Shown here piece by piece: positions 50,897 through 58,109 of a DNA stretch of 64,000 bases. Numbering within the stretch: the stretch's first letter is position 1; each line of letters opens with the position of its first letter. The position numbers and the translations under genes are program-made. Source of the DNA: Neisseria shayeganii 871 (GTDB lineage Bacteria > Pseudomonadota > Gammaproteobacteria > Burkholderiales > Neisseriaceae); contig NZ_JH164926.1 in assembly GCF_000226875.1 (NCBI RefSeq), positions 1,621,214 through 1,685,213 on the forward strand. The letters run 5' to 3'. The notes under the pieces are model-generated. The model was given only the letters and a program-made list of their open reading frames with translations. It did no database searches and was not told where the DNA came from.

Positions 50897-52221
50897 GTGA
50901 TATTGCCGACAAAATCGACGTGAGCGCCTTGTTCGGCCTCAAACCCGAAGCCGCGATTGCCCACTTGCGGCGGAAAGGTTTGCACATCGGCTGGAATTGG
51001 CAGGACACCTTGGATGAAGCCCATTCCCGCAGTTTTACCATTGCCAAGATGACCGATATGAGCCTGTTGGCCGATACCCGCAATGCGGTTGTTCAGGCAA
51101 TGGAAAGTGGTGGAGGCGGTCGAGAATTTGCCCGCACCAGCAAGCCGCAGATGCAGGCCAAGGGCTGGTGGGGCAAACAAACCGTTACCAATCCTTATGG
51201 TGATGTTCAGGAAGTACAGCTGGGCAGCCCGCGCCGTTTGCGCACCATTTACCACACCAACCGCCGCACCGCCGTCATGGCCGCCCAATACCAACGCATG
51301 CTCGAAGCGGTGGACACCCATCCCTATTGGCAATATTGGGCGATTTTGGACGGACGTACCCGCAAACATCATGCCGCCATGCACGGTACGGTGTATGCCC
51401 ATGACGATCCGTTCTGGCAATACAACTACCCGCCCAACGGCTACAACTGCCGCTGCACCGTTAAAGCCTTGAGCCGCCGTGATGCCGAAGCGGCGGGCAT
51501 TGAAAAAAGCGACTTGGCAGCCTTCGACCAATACATCGGCACCGACCAAAGCACCGGCGAGATTTACCGCGCTACCCGTTATGCCACGCCCATACCGCAG
51601 CCCAAAGGCTATGCCCCCTACGGCAAACTGCGCCATGCCCAATTCGCCGCCGATGCCGGTTTTAACGGCAGCCCGGCCGCCTCCCACCTGATGGATCAAT
51701 TGTGGCTGCAAAAAGCCGTTGATGCCTTGGGACAAGAACGCGCCCTGCAGGCTGTCACCCGCGACATGGCGGCCGAACCCCGCGTGCGCGGATTTCTGGC
51801 TTGGGTACGCACCACGCAAGGTATGGGTTATTCACAGCACCGAACTTACGGGGTGGGGATATTGTCGGCACGGGCATTGGCCAGGTTTCAGGTAGCCTTT
51901 CCGTCTGAACGGATGGGCAGTCCGGTGGTGGCCTACAAAGATAAGCTGATTGCAGGGAAGAAAGTCCGCCGACATGAAAAAGCCGGCAATGATTTGGATA
52001 TGGCGGCGTATGAGAAAATTATCCGGAGTTTCGGCCAACCGGATTATGAGTTGTGGGATACCCGCAACCGTCATCTACTGTTGATTTACGATATGGGAGG
52101 CAAGGCTATTAAGCTGGCAGTCAATATGACTGCAGAAGGGGCCGAGGTGGTATCAGGCTTTTATGTGCCGATGGTTGCCATCAGGGGAGCCATCACAGGC
52201 GGGGAATTTGTACCTCTATAG
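50893..52221 (+). CDS. Minor head protein (Mu gp30/MuF) with toxin-like C-terminus
   Basis: A 442-aa protein. The N-terminal and central part is a MuF head-morphogenesis domain (WAILDGRTRKHHAAMHGTVY, YNYPPNGYNCRCTVKALSRR near 180-200). The last 120 residues (RRHEKAGNDLDMAAYEKIIR, LWDTRNRHLLLIYD, AIKLAVNMTAE) resemble phage-Barnase-EndoU-ColicinE5/D-RelE-like (PBECR) nuclease domains that are fused to MuF in polymorphic toxins. This end is not present in Mu gp30. Its enzymatic activity is inferred only. Confidence 0.8.
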   Translation: MSDIADKIDVSALFGLKPEAAIAHLRRKGLHIGWNWQDTLDEAHSRSFTIAKMTDMSLLADTRNAVVQAMESGGGGREFARTSKPQMQAKGWWGKQTVTNPYGDVQEVQLGSPRRLRTIYHTNRRTAVMAAQYQRMLEAVDTHPYWQYWAILDGRTRKHHAAMHGTVYAHDDPFWQYNYPPNGYNCRCTVKALSRRDAEAAGIEKSDLAAFDQYIGTDQSTGEIYRATRYATPIPQPKGYAPYGKLRHAQFAADAGFNGSPAASHLMDQLWLQKAVDALGQERALQAVTRDMAAEPRVRGFLAWVRTTQGMGYSQHRTYGVGILSARALARFQVAFPSERMGSPVVAYKDKLIAGKKVRRHEKAGNDLDMAAYEKIIRSFGQPDYELWDTRNRHLLLIYDMGGKAIKLAVNMTAEGAEVVSGFYVPMVAIRGAITGGEFVPL

Positions 52222-52234
52222 CAGGCATGGAAAA

Positions 52235-52316
52235 TCCCACCGAACGCCGGACTCGAACCGGATAAAGCTTGTCGCTAGGCAACCGCCCTGACTCCATGTC
52301 AGACCCAACGGTGGGA
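52235..52316 (-). other. tRNA-like structure between MuF and gpG genes
   Basis: Read on the minus strand, TCCCACCG pairs with CGGTGGGA as an acceptor-like stem. CCGG-TTCGAGT-CCGG forms a canonical T arm, and CTGAC-ATGGA-GTCAG gives a D-arm-like hairpin with GG in the loop. An unpaired GTT between the T arm and the acceptor strand and a poor anticodon arm argue against a working tRNA. It may be a degenerate tRNA or another folded RNA. Confidence 0.45.
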
Positions 52317-52355
52317 TATGTGATTATAGTAATATTGCCATAGGGAAAAATCAAT

Positions 52356-52799
52356 ATGATTGAAGTGACTTTGGATGACGCTGACCTACAGCGAGGCTTG
52401 GGGCAGCTACTCCGTAATGCCACCCAAACAACACCCATGATGCGCGGTATGGCTCAAGAGTTGGAAAACCTGACCAAAGACAATTTCGCCTCCGAATCAT
52501 GGGGCGGAGACAAATGGCCGCAATCCAAGGCAGCCGCGGCCAACAGCCGCAAAACCCTGTATGCCACCGGCGAACTGCACGACAGCATCAGCACCCAAAG
52601 CGGCAACGGTTACGCCCGTATCGGCAGCAATATGAAATATGCCGCCATCCATCACTTTGGCGGCCAAGCCGGACGCGGACGGAAGCTCACATTGCCTGCC
52701 CGTCCCTACCTACCGATTGATGGTAGTGGTAAACTCCAACCCAGTGGCGAGGACAAACTTCTCCAAGTCGCTCTCGATGCCCTCTCAAAAGGTGTCTGA
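52356..52799 (+). CDS. Virion morphogenesis protein gpG
   Basis: A 147-aa protein of the Mu gpG family, needed for head completion and tail joining. MIEVTLDDADLQRGLGQLLR, then RKTLYATGELHDSISTQ and the closing LPARPYLPIDGSG are typical. It is the last gene of the right arm; in Mu the protease gene would come next, but here a terminator and the prophage edge follow. Confidence 0.9.
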   Translation: MIEVTLDDADLQRGLGQLLRNATQTTPMMRGMAQELENLTKDNFASESWGGDKWPQSKAAAANSRKTLYATGELHDSISTQSGNGYARIGSNMKYAAIHHFGGQAGRGRKLTLPARPYLPIDGSGKLQPSGEDKLLQVALDALSKGV

Positions 52800-52811
52800 C
52801 AGACACAAAAA

Positions 52812-52837
52812 AGCGGGCAATCCGCCCGCTCCATTTT
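52812..52837 (+). terminator. Terminator at the right prophage edge
   Basis: AGCGGGC pairs with GCCCGCT across five bases and is followed by CCATTTT. It ends the rightward late operon just before the right direct repeat. Confidence 0.75.
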
Positions 52838-52868
52838 ATTTCACTGTGTGCAATAAAGTTTCAAATCC
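52835..52868 (+). repeat. Right copy of the 34-bp prophage-flanking direct repeat
   Basis: Same orientation as 13537-13570, one mismatch. Prophage plus one repeat copy is 39,298 bp. Host sequence leading to the sspA promoter follows directly. Confidence 0.85.
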
Positions 52869-52925
52869 GCCATCCCACTTCATCCACTTTCTTCCCCCCT
52901 CATCCCATTTATCTCAAATCCCCTG

Positions 52926-52954
52926 TTTATTTATCTCAGTGGGTTTCATATAAT
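52926..52954 (+). promoter_or_regulatory. Promoter of sspA-sspB
   Basis: TTTATT, a 17-bp spacer, then a perfect TATAAT. It lies 57 bp beyond the right direct repeat, so the prophage did not remove the sspA promoter. Confidence 0.6.
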
Positions 52955-53009
52955 GGCGCCCGTCCGCTATTGAAGCGTTATCTGAAAAATAACAAGGGAA
53001 TACTGCATC

Positions 53010-53615
53010 ATGATGACTTTATATTCGGGCATCACCTGCCCCTTCAGCCACCGCTGCCGCTTTGTATTGTATGAAAAAGGCATGGACTTCGAAATCAAAG
53101 ATGTCGATGTGTTCAACAAGCCCGAAGACTTGGCGGTGATGAACCCCTACAACCAAGTGCCGGTATTGGTAGAGCGCGATTTGGTGCTGCACGAATCGAA
53201 CATCATCAACGAATACATCGACGAACGCTTCCCTCACCCGCAGCTGATGCCCGGCGACCCCGTGATGCGCGGCCGCGGCCGCTTGGTGCTGTTCCGCATG
53301 GAAAAAGAGCTGTTCAGCCACGCACAAGTGCTGGAAAGCCCCGAATCCAGCGCCAAAGAGCAGGCCAAAGCCCGCGAGGCCATCAGCCAGGGGCTGACCC
53401 TGCTGGCGCCGGCGTTTGCCAAAAACAAATACGTGCTGGGCGACGACTTCTCCATGATCGACGTGGCGCTCTCCCCGCTGCTATGGCGTTTGGACCATTA
53501 CGACATCAAGCTGGGCAAATCCGCCGCACCGATTCTGAAATACGCCGAACGCATTTTCCAACGCGAATCCTTTATCGCCGCGCTCACCGCTGCCGAAAAA
53601 GCCATGCGCCGTTAA
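53010..53615 (+). CDS. sspA: Stringent starvation protein A
   Basis: A 201-aa glutathione S-transferase-like protein that binds RNA polymerase and changes promoter use under stress. The thioredoxin-like N-terminus has YSGITCPFSHRCRFVLYEKG and NQVPVLVERDLVLHESNII (cis-proline and substrate-site Glu/Ser), followed by the helical domain ending RESFIAALTAAEKAMRR. A second ATG follows at once. It forms a pair with sspB. Confidence 0.93.
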   Translation: MMTLYSGITCPFSHRCRFVLYEKGMDFEIKDVDVFNKPEDLAVMNPYNQVPVLVERDLVLHESNIINEYIDERFPHPQLMPGDPVMRGRGRLVLFRMEKELFSHAQVLESPESSAKEQAKAREAISQGLTLLAPAFAKNKYVLGDDFSMIDVALSPLLWRLDHYDIKLGKSAAPILKYAERIFQRESFIAALTAAEKAMRR

Positions 53616-53630
53616 TCTCTGTACTTTCGC

Positions 53631-53659
53631 AGGCTACCTGAAACGCTTTCAGGTAGCCT
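53631..53659 (+). terminator. Inverted DUS pair between sspA and sspB
   Basis: AGGCTACCTGAAA faces TTTCAGGTAGCCT across three bases. It may act as an attenuator between the two genes. Confidence 0.65.
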
Positions 53660-53679
53660 GAACTGTTTAGGAGCCCCCC

Positions 53680-54096
53680 ATGAGCACCTCCACCAAACCC
53701 TATTTCCTGCGCGCGCTGTATGAATGGTGCGTGGACAACGGCCACACGCCCTATGTGATGGTGTGGGTAAACGAGCACACCAAAGTGCCGATGCAGTTTG
53801 TGCAGAAGCAGCAGATTGTGCTCAATATCGGCCCCGCTGCCAGCCACAATCTGCACATCGACAACGACTGGATACACTTCTCCGCCCGCTTCGGCGGCGT
53901 GGCGCAAGACATCTGGATTCCCGTCGGCCACGTCATCAGCCTGTATGCGCGCGAAACCGGCGAAGGCATGGGTTTTGAAGTCGAGCCTTACACGCCCGAC
54001 GCGGCTGCCGGGCAAGCCGCCGAAGAAGCTGCCGAAACCAACGATTCGGCAGACGAACCGGCCAAAAAAACCAAGGGCCTGAAGCTGGTGAAGTAA
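53680..54096 (+). CDS. sspB: ClpXP protease specificity-enhancing factor
   Basis: A 138-aa adaptor that binds ssrA-tagged proteins and brings them to ClpXP. PYFLRALYEWCVDNGHTPYV and FSARFGGVAQDIWIPVGHVI are typical. An acidic linker and the ClpX-binding tail ending KGLKLVK complete it. AGGAG lies upstream of ATG. Confidence 0.93.
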   Translation: MSTSTKPYFLRALYEWCVDNGHTPYVMVWVNEHTKVPMQFVQKQQIVLNIGPAASHNLHIDNDWIHFSARFGGVAQDIWIPVGHVISLYARETGEGMGFEVEPYTPDAAAGQAAEEAAETNDSADEPAKKTKGLKLVK

Positions 54097-54114
54097 ACCG
54101 CCCGTCTGCGAACC

Positions 54115-54564
54115 ATGCCGATGCCCCAACCCTTCACCGCCGCCGCGCTGGCCGCCATCCGTGCCTATCAGCGGCATCTGTCGCCGCGCAAAGGCTACGG
54201 CTGCCCGCACCGCCTGCTCCACGGCGGCAGCGGCTGCTCGGGTGTCGGCTACCGCCTGATCCGCCGTTACGGCCTGCTGCACGGCTGGCTGCCGTTGCGC
54301 CGCCGCTTCGCCCGCTGCCGTGCGGCACGCAACGAACTCTGCCGCCGCACCGGCCCCGCTTACCATCAGCGCGGCGATTGCGACTGCGTGCCGGATGCCG
54401 ATATCGACTTCCACGCCTGCAGACACACCGACTGCGGCGGCCGCTTCACCAAATGGCTCTCCTGCTGCGAATGCCTGCAGTGTTGCGACGCTTGTGATTG
54501 GGAACGGAAAGAGAAAAAGCGCAAACAGAATCAGGGTTTTCCCGCCGATATTCTGATTGATTGA
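54115..54564 (+). CDS. YidD-like membrane protein insertion factor, cysteine-rich
   Basis: A 149-aa protein. AIRAYQRHLSPRKGYGCPHR and GYRLIRRYGLLHGWLPLRRR in the first half match the YidD layout, though the usual YPTCSxY is changed to GGSGCSGVGY. The C-terminal half has many cysteines (CRHTDCGGRF, CCECLQCCDACDW), more than standard YidD. It would help membrane protein insertion with YidC. A second ATG lies 6 bp downstream. Confidence 0.75.
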   Translation: MPMPQPFTAAALAAIRAYQRHLSPRKGYGCPHRLLHGGSGCSGVGYRLIRRYGLLHGWLPLRRRFARCRAARNELCRRTGPAYHQRGDCDCVPDADIDFHACRHTDCGGRFTKWLSCCECLQCCDACDWERKEKKRKQNQGFPADILID

Positions 54565-54642
54565 GCCACAGGCTTTCAGGTAGCCCGATGTGCGGTTAGA
54601 ATACCGATTCGGCTGACCGCGGCCCCATCATCACCCATTCCG

Positions 54643-54671
54643 CCTCTGCTTTGTGCAGAGGTAGTTTTCTT
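54643..54671 (+). terminator. Hairpin with T run behind the yidD-like gene
   Basis: CCTCTGC and GCAGAGG flank a five-base loop; TAGTTTTCTTT follows. It ends about 20 bp before the DUF1287 gene start and could also shape that leader. Confidence 0.55.
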
Positions 54672-54692
54672 TCATCCCGACCGGAAGCTTTT

Positions 54693-55259
54693 ATGACTTT
54701 TCTCCTGCGCTTTGTTGGTGTTCTCGCCTGCCTGCTTGCGCTGCCGGCCGCTTGGGCGGTGGAGCCCTTGCGGCTGGTGCAGGATGCGCGCTGGCAGATC
54801 GGCCGCACCACCGCCTACGATCCCGCCTACAGCCGCCTGACTTATCCGATGGGCGACGTGCCCTTGTCCCGCGGCGTCTGCACCGATGTCGTCATCCGCG
54901 CCCTGCGCCACCAAGGCTGGGATTTGCAGCAGCTGATACACGAAGACATGCGCCGCCATTTTTCCGCCTATCCGCGTCACTGGGGCCTCAGCCGCCCCGA
55001 CCGCAATATCGACCACCGCCGCGTGCCCAATATCGCCACCTATTTCCAACGCAAAGGCTACCAAGTGTCCCAAACACCCTACCGCCCCGGCGACATCGTT
55101 ACCTGGGATTTGGGACGCGGTTTAAGCCACATCGGCATTGTGTCCGACAGAAAAATCCAAGGGCGGCCGCTGATCATCCACAACATCGGCCGCGGCACGC
55201 AGGAAGAGGACATCCTGTTCCGCTTCCGCATTACCGGCCATTACCGCCTGCCGCACTGA
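54693..55259 (+). CDS. Exported DUF1287-family protein
   Basis: A 188-aa protein with a signal peptide (MTFLLRFVGVLACLLALPAA) starting at ATG 54693. The DUF1287 region has YDPAYSRLTYPMGDVPLSRG and VCTDVVIRALRHQGWDLQQL with a conserved Cys, then GDIVTWDLGRGLSHIGIVSD with a conserved His. The fold is probably NlpC/P60-like. It is likely periplasmic; substrate unknown. Confidence 0.85.
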   Translation: MTFLLRFVGVLACLLALPAAWAVEPLRLVQDARWQIGRTTAYDPAYSRLTYPMGDVPLSRGVCTDVVIRALRHQGWDLQQLIHEDMRRHFSAYPRHWGLSRPDRNIDHRRVPNIATYFQRKGYQVSQTPYRPGDIVTWDLGRGLSHIGIVSDRKIQGRPLIIHNIGRGTQEEDILFRFRITGHYRLPH

Positions 55260-55374
55260 CGGCAAGCACTTGAACCGGGGCTGCCGTTTCAGGTAGCCTC
55301 ATGCGCCGCGGCAAACTCTGTTTTCCTGATTGCTTGATTTTTTGTTGTCCAGGCTACCTGAAAGGCTTCATATC

Positions 55375-56388
55375 ATGAATACCTGCTTGAAAAACCGTCA
55401 CTTTCTCAAACTGATGGACTTCAGTCCAGACGAAATCGGCCTCTTGCTCGATTTGGCCGCCAAACTGAAAGCCGATAAAAAAGCCGGGCAGGAACACACT
55501 TGGCTGCGCGGCAAAAACATCGCCCTGATTTTCGAAAAAACCAGCACCCGCACCCGCTGCGCCTTCGAAGTGGCCGCCTACGACCAAGGCGCAAACGTGA
55601 CCTATCTCGAACCGGCCGGCAGCCAGATCGGCCACAAAGAAAGCATCAAAGACACCGCCCGCGTATTGGGCCGCATGTACGACGGCATCGAATACCGCGG
55701 CTACGGCCAAACCATTGTGGAAGAGCTGGCCCGCTATGCCGGCGTGCCCGTATTCAACGGCCTCACCGACGAATTCCACCCCACCCAAATGCTGGCCGAC
55801 CTGCTCACCATGCGCGAGCACTGCAACAAGCCGGTGCAGGACATCGCCTACGCCTATGTGGGCGACGCCCGCTACAATATGGGCAACTCCCTGCTGCTGA
55901 TCGGCGCCCTGATGGGCATGGACGTGCGCATCGGCGCGCCGAAAAGCCTGTGGCCGGCACCCGAAGTCATCGAACGGGCGCACGCCGCGGCCGAGCGCAC
56001 CGGCGCCAGGGTTTTGCTGACCGACAAGCCGCAGGAGGCCGTGGCCGGTGTCGATTACATCCACACCGATGTTTGGGTGAGCATGGGCGAACCCGAAGCG
56101 GCCTGGCGCGAACGCATCGGGCTGCTGCGCCCGTATCAGGTCAATGCCGAACTGATGGCGGCCAGCGGCAATCCGCAAGTGAAATTCATGCACTGCCTGC
56201 CCGCCTTCCACAACCGCGAAACCAAGGTGGGCGAATGGATTTTCCAAACCTTCGGCCTCGACGGCGTGGAAGTGACCGAAGCGGTGTTCGAGAGCCCGGC
56301 CAGCATCGTGTTCGACCAGGCCGAAAACCGCATGCACACCATCAAAGCCGTGCTGGTGGCCACGCTGGCCGGCATCCCCCCGCGGTAA
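55375..56388 (+). CDS. argF: Ornithine carbamoyltransferase
   Basis: A 337-aa enzyme that makes citrulline from ornithine and carbamoyl phosphate in arginine synthesis. The carbamoyl-phosphate motif STRTR lies in FEKTSTRTRCAFEV; FHPTQMLADLLT and the ornithine-loop HCLP (KFMHCLPAFHNRE) are also present. The start at MNTCLKNRHFLKL was chosen to match family ends; an upstream ATG lies in the DUS-bearing leader. It is a single gene. Confidence 0.95.
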   Translation: MNTCLKNRHFLKLMDFSPDEIGLLLDLAAKLKADKKAGQEHTWLRGKNIALIFEKTSTRTRCAFEVAAYDQGANVTYLEPAGSQIGHKESIKDTARVLGRMYDGIEYRGYGQTIVEELARYAGVPVFNGLTDEFHPTQMLADLLTMREHCNKPVQDIAYAYVGDARYNMGNSLLLIGALMGMDVRIGAPKSLWPAPEVIERAHAAAERTGARVLLTDKPQEAVAGVDYIHTDVWVSMGEPEAAWRERIGLLRPYQVNAELMAASGNPQVKFMHCLPAFHNRETKVGEWIFQTFGLDGVEVTEAVFESPASIVFDQAENRMHTIKAVLVATLAGIPPR

Positions 56389-56441
56389 AACGCACAATCC
56401 GAATGCCGCCCGCGTTTTTCGAATAAGAGTAAAAATTCTGA

Positions 56442-56471
56442 TTGCACCGCTTTTCGCTTTTATGGTGTAAT
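56442..56471 (+). promoter_or_regulatory. Possible promoter of the CoA-transferase operon
   Basis: TTGCAC, an 18-bp spacer, then TGTAAT lie 50 bp before the first gene. A TTGACA box also occurs near 56483 but lacks a good -10. Confidence 0.4.
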
Positions 56472-56520
56472 CCGCCTGCTTTTTGACATTTACACAACCT
56501 TACCTTACAGGAGTGGTTTC

Positions 56521-57219
56521 ATGAACAAAGTTTTTCCCGATGCTGCCAGCGCACTGGCGGGCGTTGTGGCAGACGGCCAAACCCTGGCCATCGGCGGTTT
56601 CGGCCTGTGCGGCATTCCCGAACAACTGATTCTGGCCTTGCGCGACAGCGGGGTGAAAGACCTGACCTGTATCAGCAACAATGCCGGCGTGGACGACTTC
56701 GGCCTCGGCCTCTTGCTGAAAACCCGTCAAATCAAAAAAATGATTGCTTCTTACGTGGGTGAAAACAAAGAATTCGAGCGCCAGTTCCTCTCCGGCGAGC
56801 TGGAAGTGGAGCTGACTCCGCAAGGCACTTTGGCCGAAAAACTGCGCGCCGGCGGCGCCGGCATCCCCGCCTTCTTCACCCGCACCGGCGTGGGCACCCA
56901 AGTGGCCGAAGGCAAAGAAACCCGCGAATTCGACGGTTTGGAATATGTATTGGAGCGTTCGCTGACCGCCGACGTGGCCTTGGTGAAGGCTTGGAAAGCC
57001 GACCCATCCGGCAATCTGGTGTTCCGCAAAACCGCCCGCAATTTCAACCCCGATGCCGCCACCGCCGGCAAAACCACCATTGTGGAAGTGGAAGAAGTGG
57101 TGGAAAACGGCGCGCTGGATCCCGACCAAATCCATCTGCCCGGCATTTACGTACACCGCATCATTGTGAATGCCACCCCCGAAAAACGCATCGAACAACG
57201 CACCGTGCGCACGGCTTAA
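56521..57219 (+). CDS. scoA: 3-oxoacid CoA-transferase subunit A
   Basis: A 232-aa alpha subunit of succinyl-CoA:3-ketoacid CoA-transferase, which activates acetoacetate with succinyl-CoA. The glycine-rich IGGFGLCGIPEQLI near residue 20 is diagnostic, as are ISNNAGVDDFGLGLLL and the ATPSTNLVFRKTARNFNP-like DPSGNLVFRKTARNFNPDAA. The beta-subunit gene follows 13 bp later in the same operon. Confidence 0.93.
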   Translation: MNKVFPDAASALAGVVADGQTLAIGGFGLCGIPEQLILALRDSGVKDLTCISNNAGVDDFGLGLLLKTRQIKKMIASYVGENKEFERQFLSGELEVELTPQGTLAEKLRAGGAGIPAFFTRTGVGTQVAEGKETREFDGLEYVLERSLTADVALVKAWKADPSGNLVFRKTARNFNPDAATAGKTTIVEVEEVVENGALDPDQIHLPGIYVHRIIVNATPEKRIEQRTVRTA

Positions 57220-57232
57220 GGAGAACACACAG

Positions 57233-57862
57233 ATGGCTTGGAACCGCGAACAAATGGCGCAGCGCGCCGCCCAAGAACTGCAAGACGGCTTTTACGTCAA
57301 CCTCGGCATCGGCCTGCCCACCCTGGTGGCCAACTACATCCCCGAGGGCATCGACGTGATGCTGCAATCCGAAAACGGCCTGCTCGGCATCGGCGCCTTC
57401 CCCACCGAAGCCGAAATCGATGCCGACCTCATCAATGCCGGCAAACAAACCGTGACCGCCGCCACCGGCGCCAGCTTTTTCTCCAGCTCGCAATCGTTCG
57501 CCATGATCCGCGGCGGCAAAGTGAACCTGGCGATTTTGGGCGCGATGGAAGTATCCGAACACGGCGATCTGGCCAACTGGATGATTCCGGGCAAAATGGT
57601 CAAAGGCATGGGCGGCGCCATGGATTTGGTGGCCGGCGTGCAGCGCGTGATCGTGCTGATGGAGCATAATGCCAAAGATGGCTCCTTCAAAATCAAACCG
57701 CAATGCGACCTGCCGCTGACCGGCAAAAAAGTGGTGAACCGCATCATCACCGACCTGGCCGTACTCGACGTGACCGACAGCGGCCTGAAATTGGTGGAGC
57801 TGGCCGACGGCGTAAGCTTTGAAGAACTGCAAAGCAAAACCGGCGTCACCATCCAACGCTGA
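57233..57862 (+). CDS. scoB: 3-oxoacid CoA-transferase subunit B
   Basis: A 209-aa beta subunit carrying the catalytic Glu in LQSENGLLGIG near residue 46. Also visible are VNLGIGLPTLVANYIPEG and LAILGAMEVSEHGDLANW. The start MAWNREQMAQRAAQEL was preferred over an upstream start that overlaps scoA. With scoA it supports ketone-body or acetoacetate use. Confidence 0.93.
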   Translation: MAWNREQMAQRAAQELQDGFYVNLGIGLPTLVANYIPEGIDVMLQSENGLLGIGAFPTEAEIDADLINAGKQTVTAATGASFFSSSQSFAMIRGGKVNLAILGAMEVSEHGDLANWMIPGKMVKGMGGAMDLVAGVQRVIVLMEHNAKDGSFKIKPQCDLPLTGKKVVNRIITDLAVLDVTDSGLKLVELADGVSFEELQSKTGVTIQR

Positions 57863-57881
57863 TTAAGCTATTTGCCTGAAA

Positions 57882-57937
57882 AGGCTACCTGAAAACCGGC
57901 AATGTTTATCCGCGAAGCCAAGGAGTTCAGGTAGCCT
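57882..57937 (+). terminator. DUS pair behind scoAB
   Basis: AGGCTACCTGAA and TTCAGGTAGCCT separated by 32 bases, 20 bp after scoB. The long loop makes it a weaker terminator than the others. Confidence 0.5.
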
Positions 57938-58027
57938 TGTTTTATGCCCACGCCGAATGCCGCCTTCTGATCAGATAAGCGATTATTGTGCTTCCATCAA
58001 CCTGAAGCCCTTTAGCAGCAAATGGAC

Positions 58028-58056
58028 AGGCTACCTGAAAACGATTCAGGTAGCCT
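58028..58056 (-). terminator. Inverted DUS pair behind the DUF1853 gene
   Basis: AGGCTACCTGAA faces TTCAGGTAGCCT across five bases, about 50 bp past the DUF1853 stop. The 250-bp gap between scoB and this gene contains only DUS pairs. Confidence 0.65.
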
Positions 58057-58109
58057 GTTGCCATCATGGAGCAGTAAACAACAGCGGGCCAACATCTGTC
58101 CAGCAGTCA

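Larger units (their letters stand above)
13537..52868. mobile_element. Mu/BcepMu-like transposable prophage, about 39.3 kb
   Basis: About 60 phage genes lie between ubiB and sspA: DDE transposase with MuB-like ATPase, Ner and repressor, Mor, Mu-type head genes, a P2-type contractile tail, lysis genes and a com-dam module. All major functions look intact, so it may be inducible. Transcription diverges from about 42.9 kb. Relative to Mu, the block from lysis to gpG lies on the far side of the repressor in the opposite orientation. The boundaries given are a 34-bp direct repeat; the true transposition ends were not identified. Confidence 0.92.

Noticed and set aside
52235..52316. A functional tRNA gene
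   Set aside because: The T arm and acceptor-like stem are good, but three unpaired bases join them and no standard seven-base anticodon loop with U33 can be formed.
13537..52868. 5-bp Mu-type target duplication at the prophage ends
   Set aside because: I could not find TG...CA ends with matching 5-bp flanks; only the 34-bp direct repeat is visible, so I did not assign exact transposition ends.
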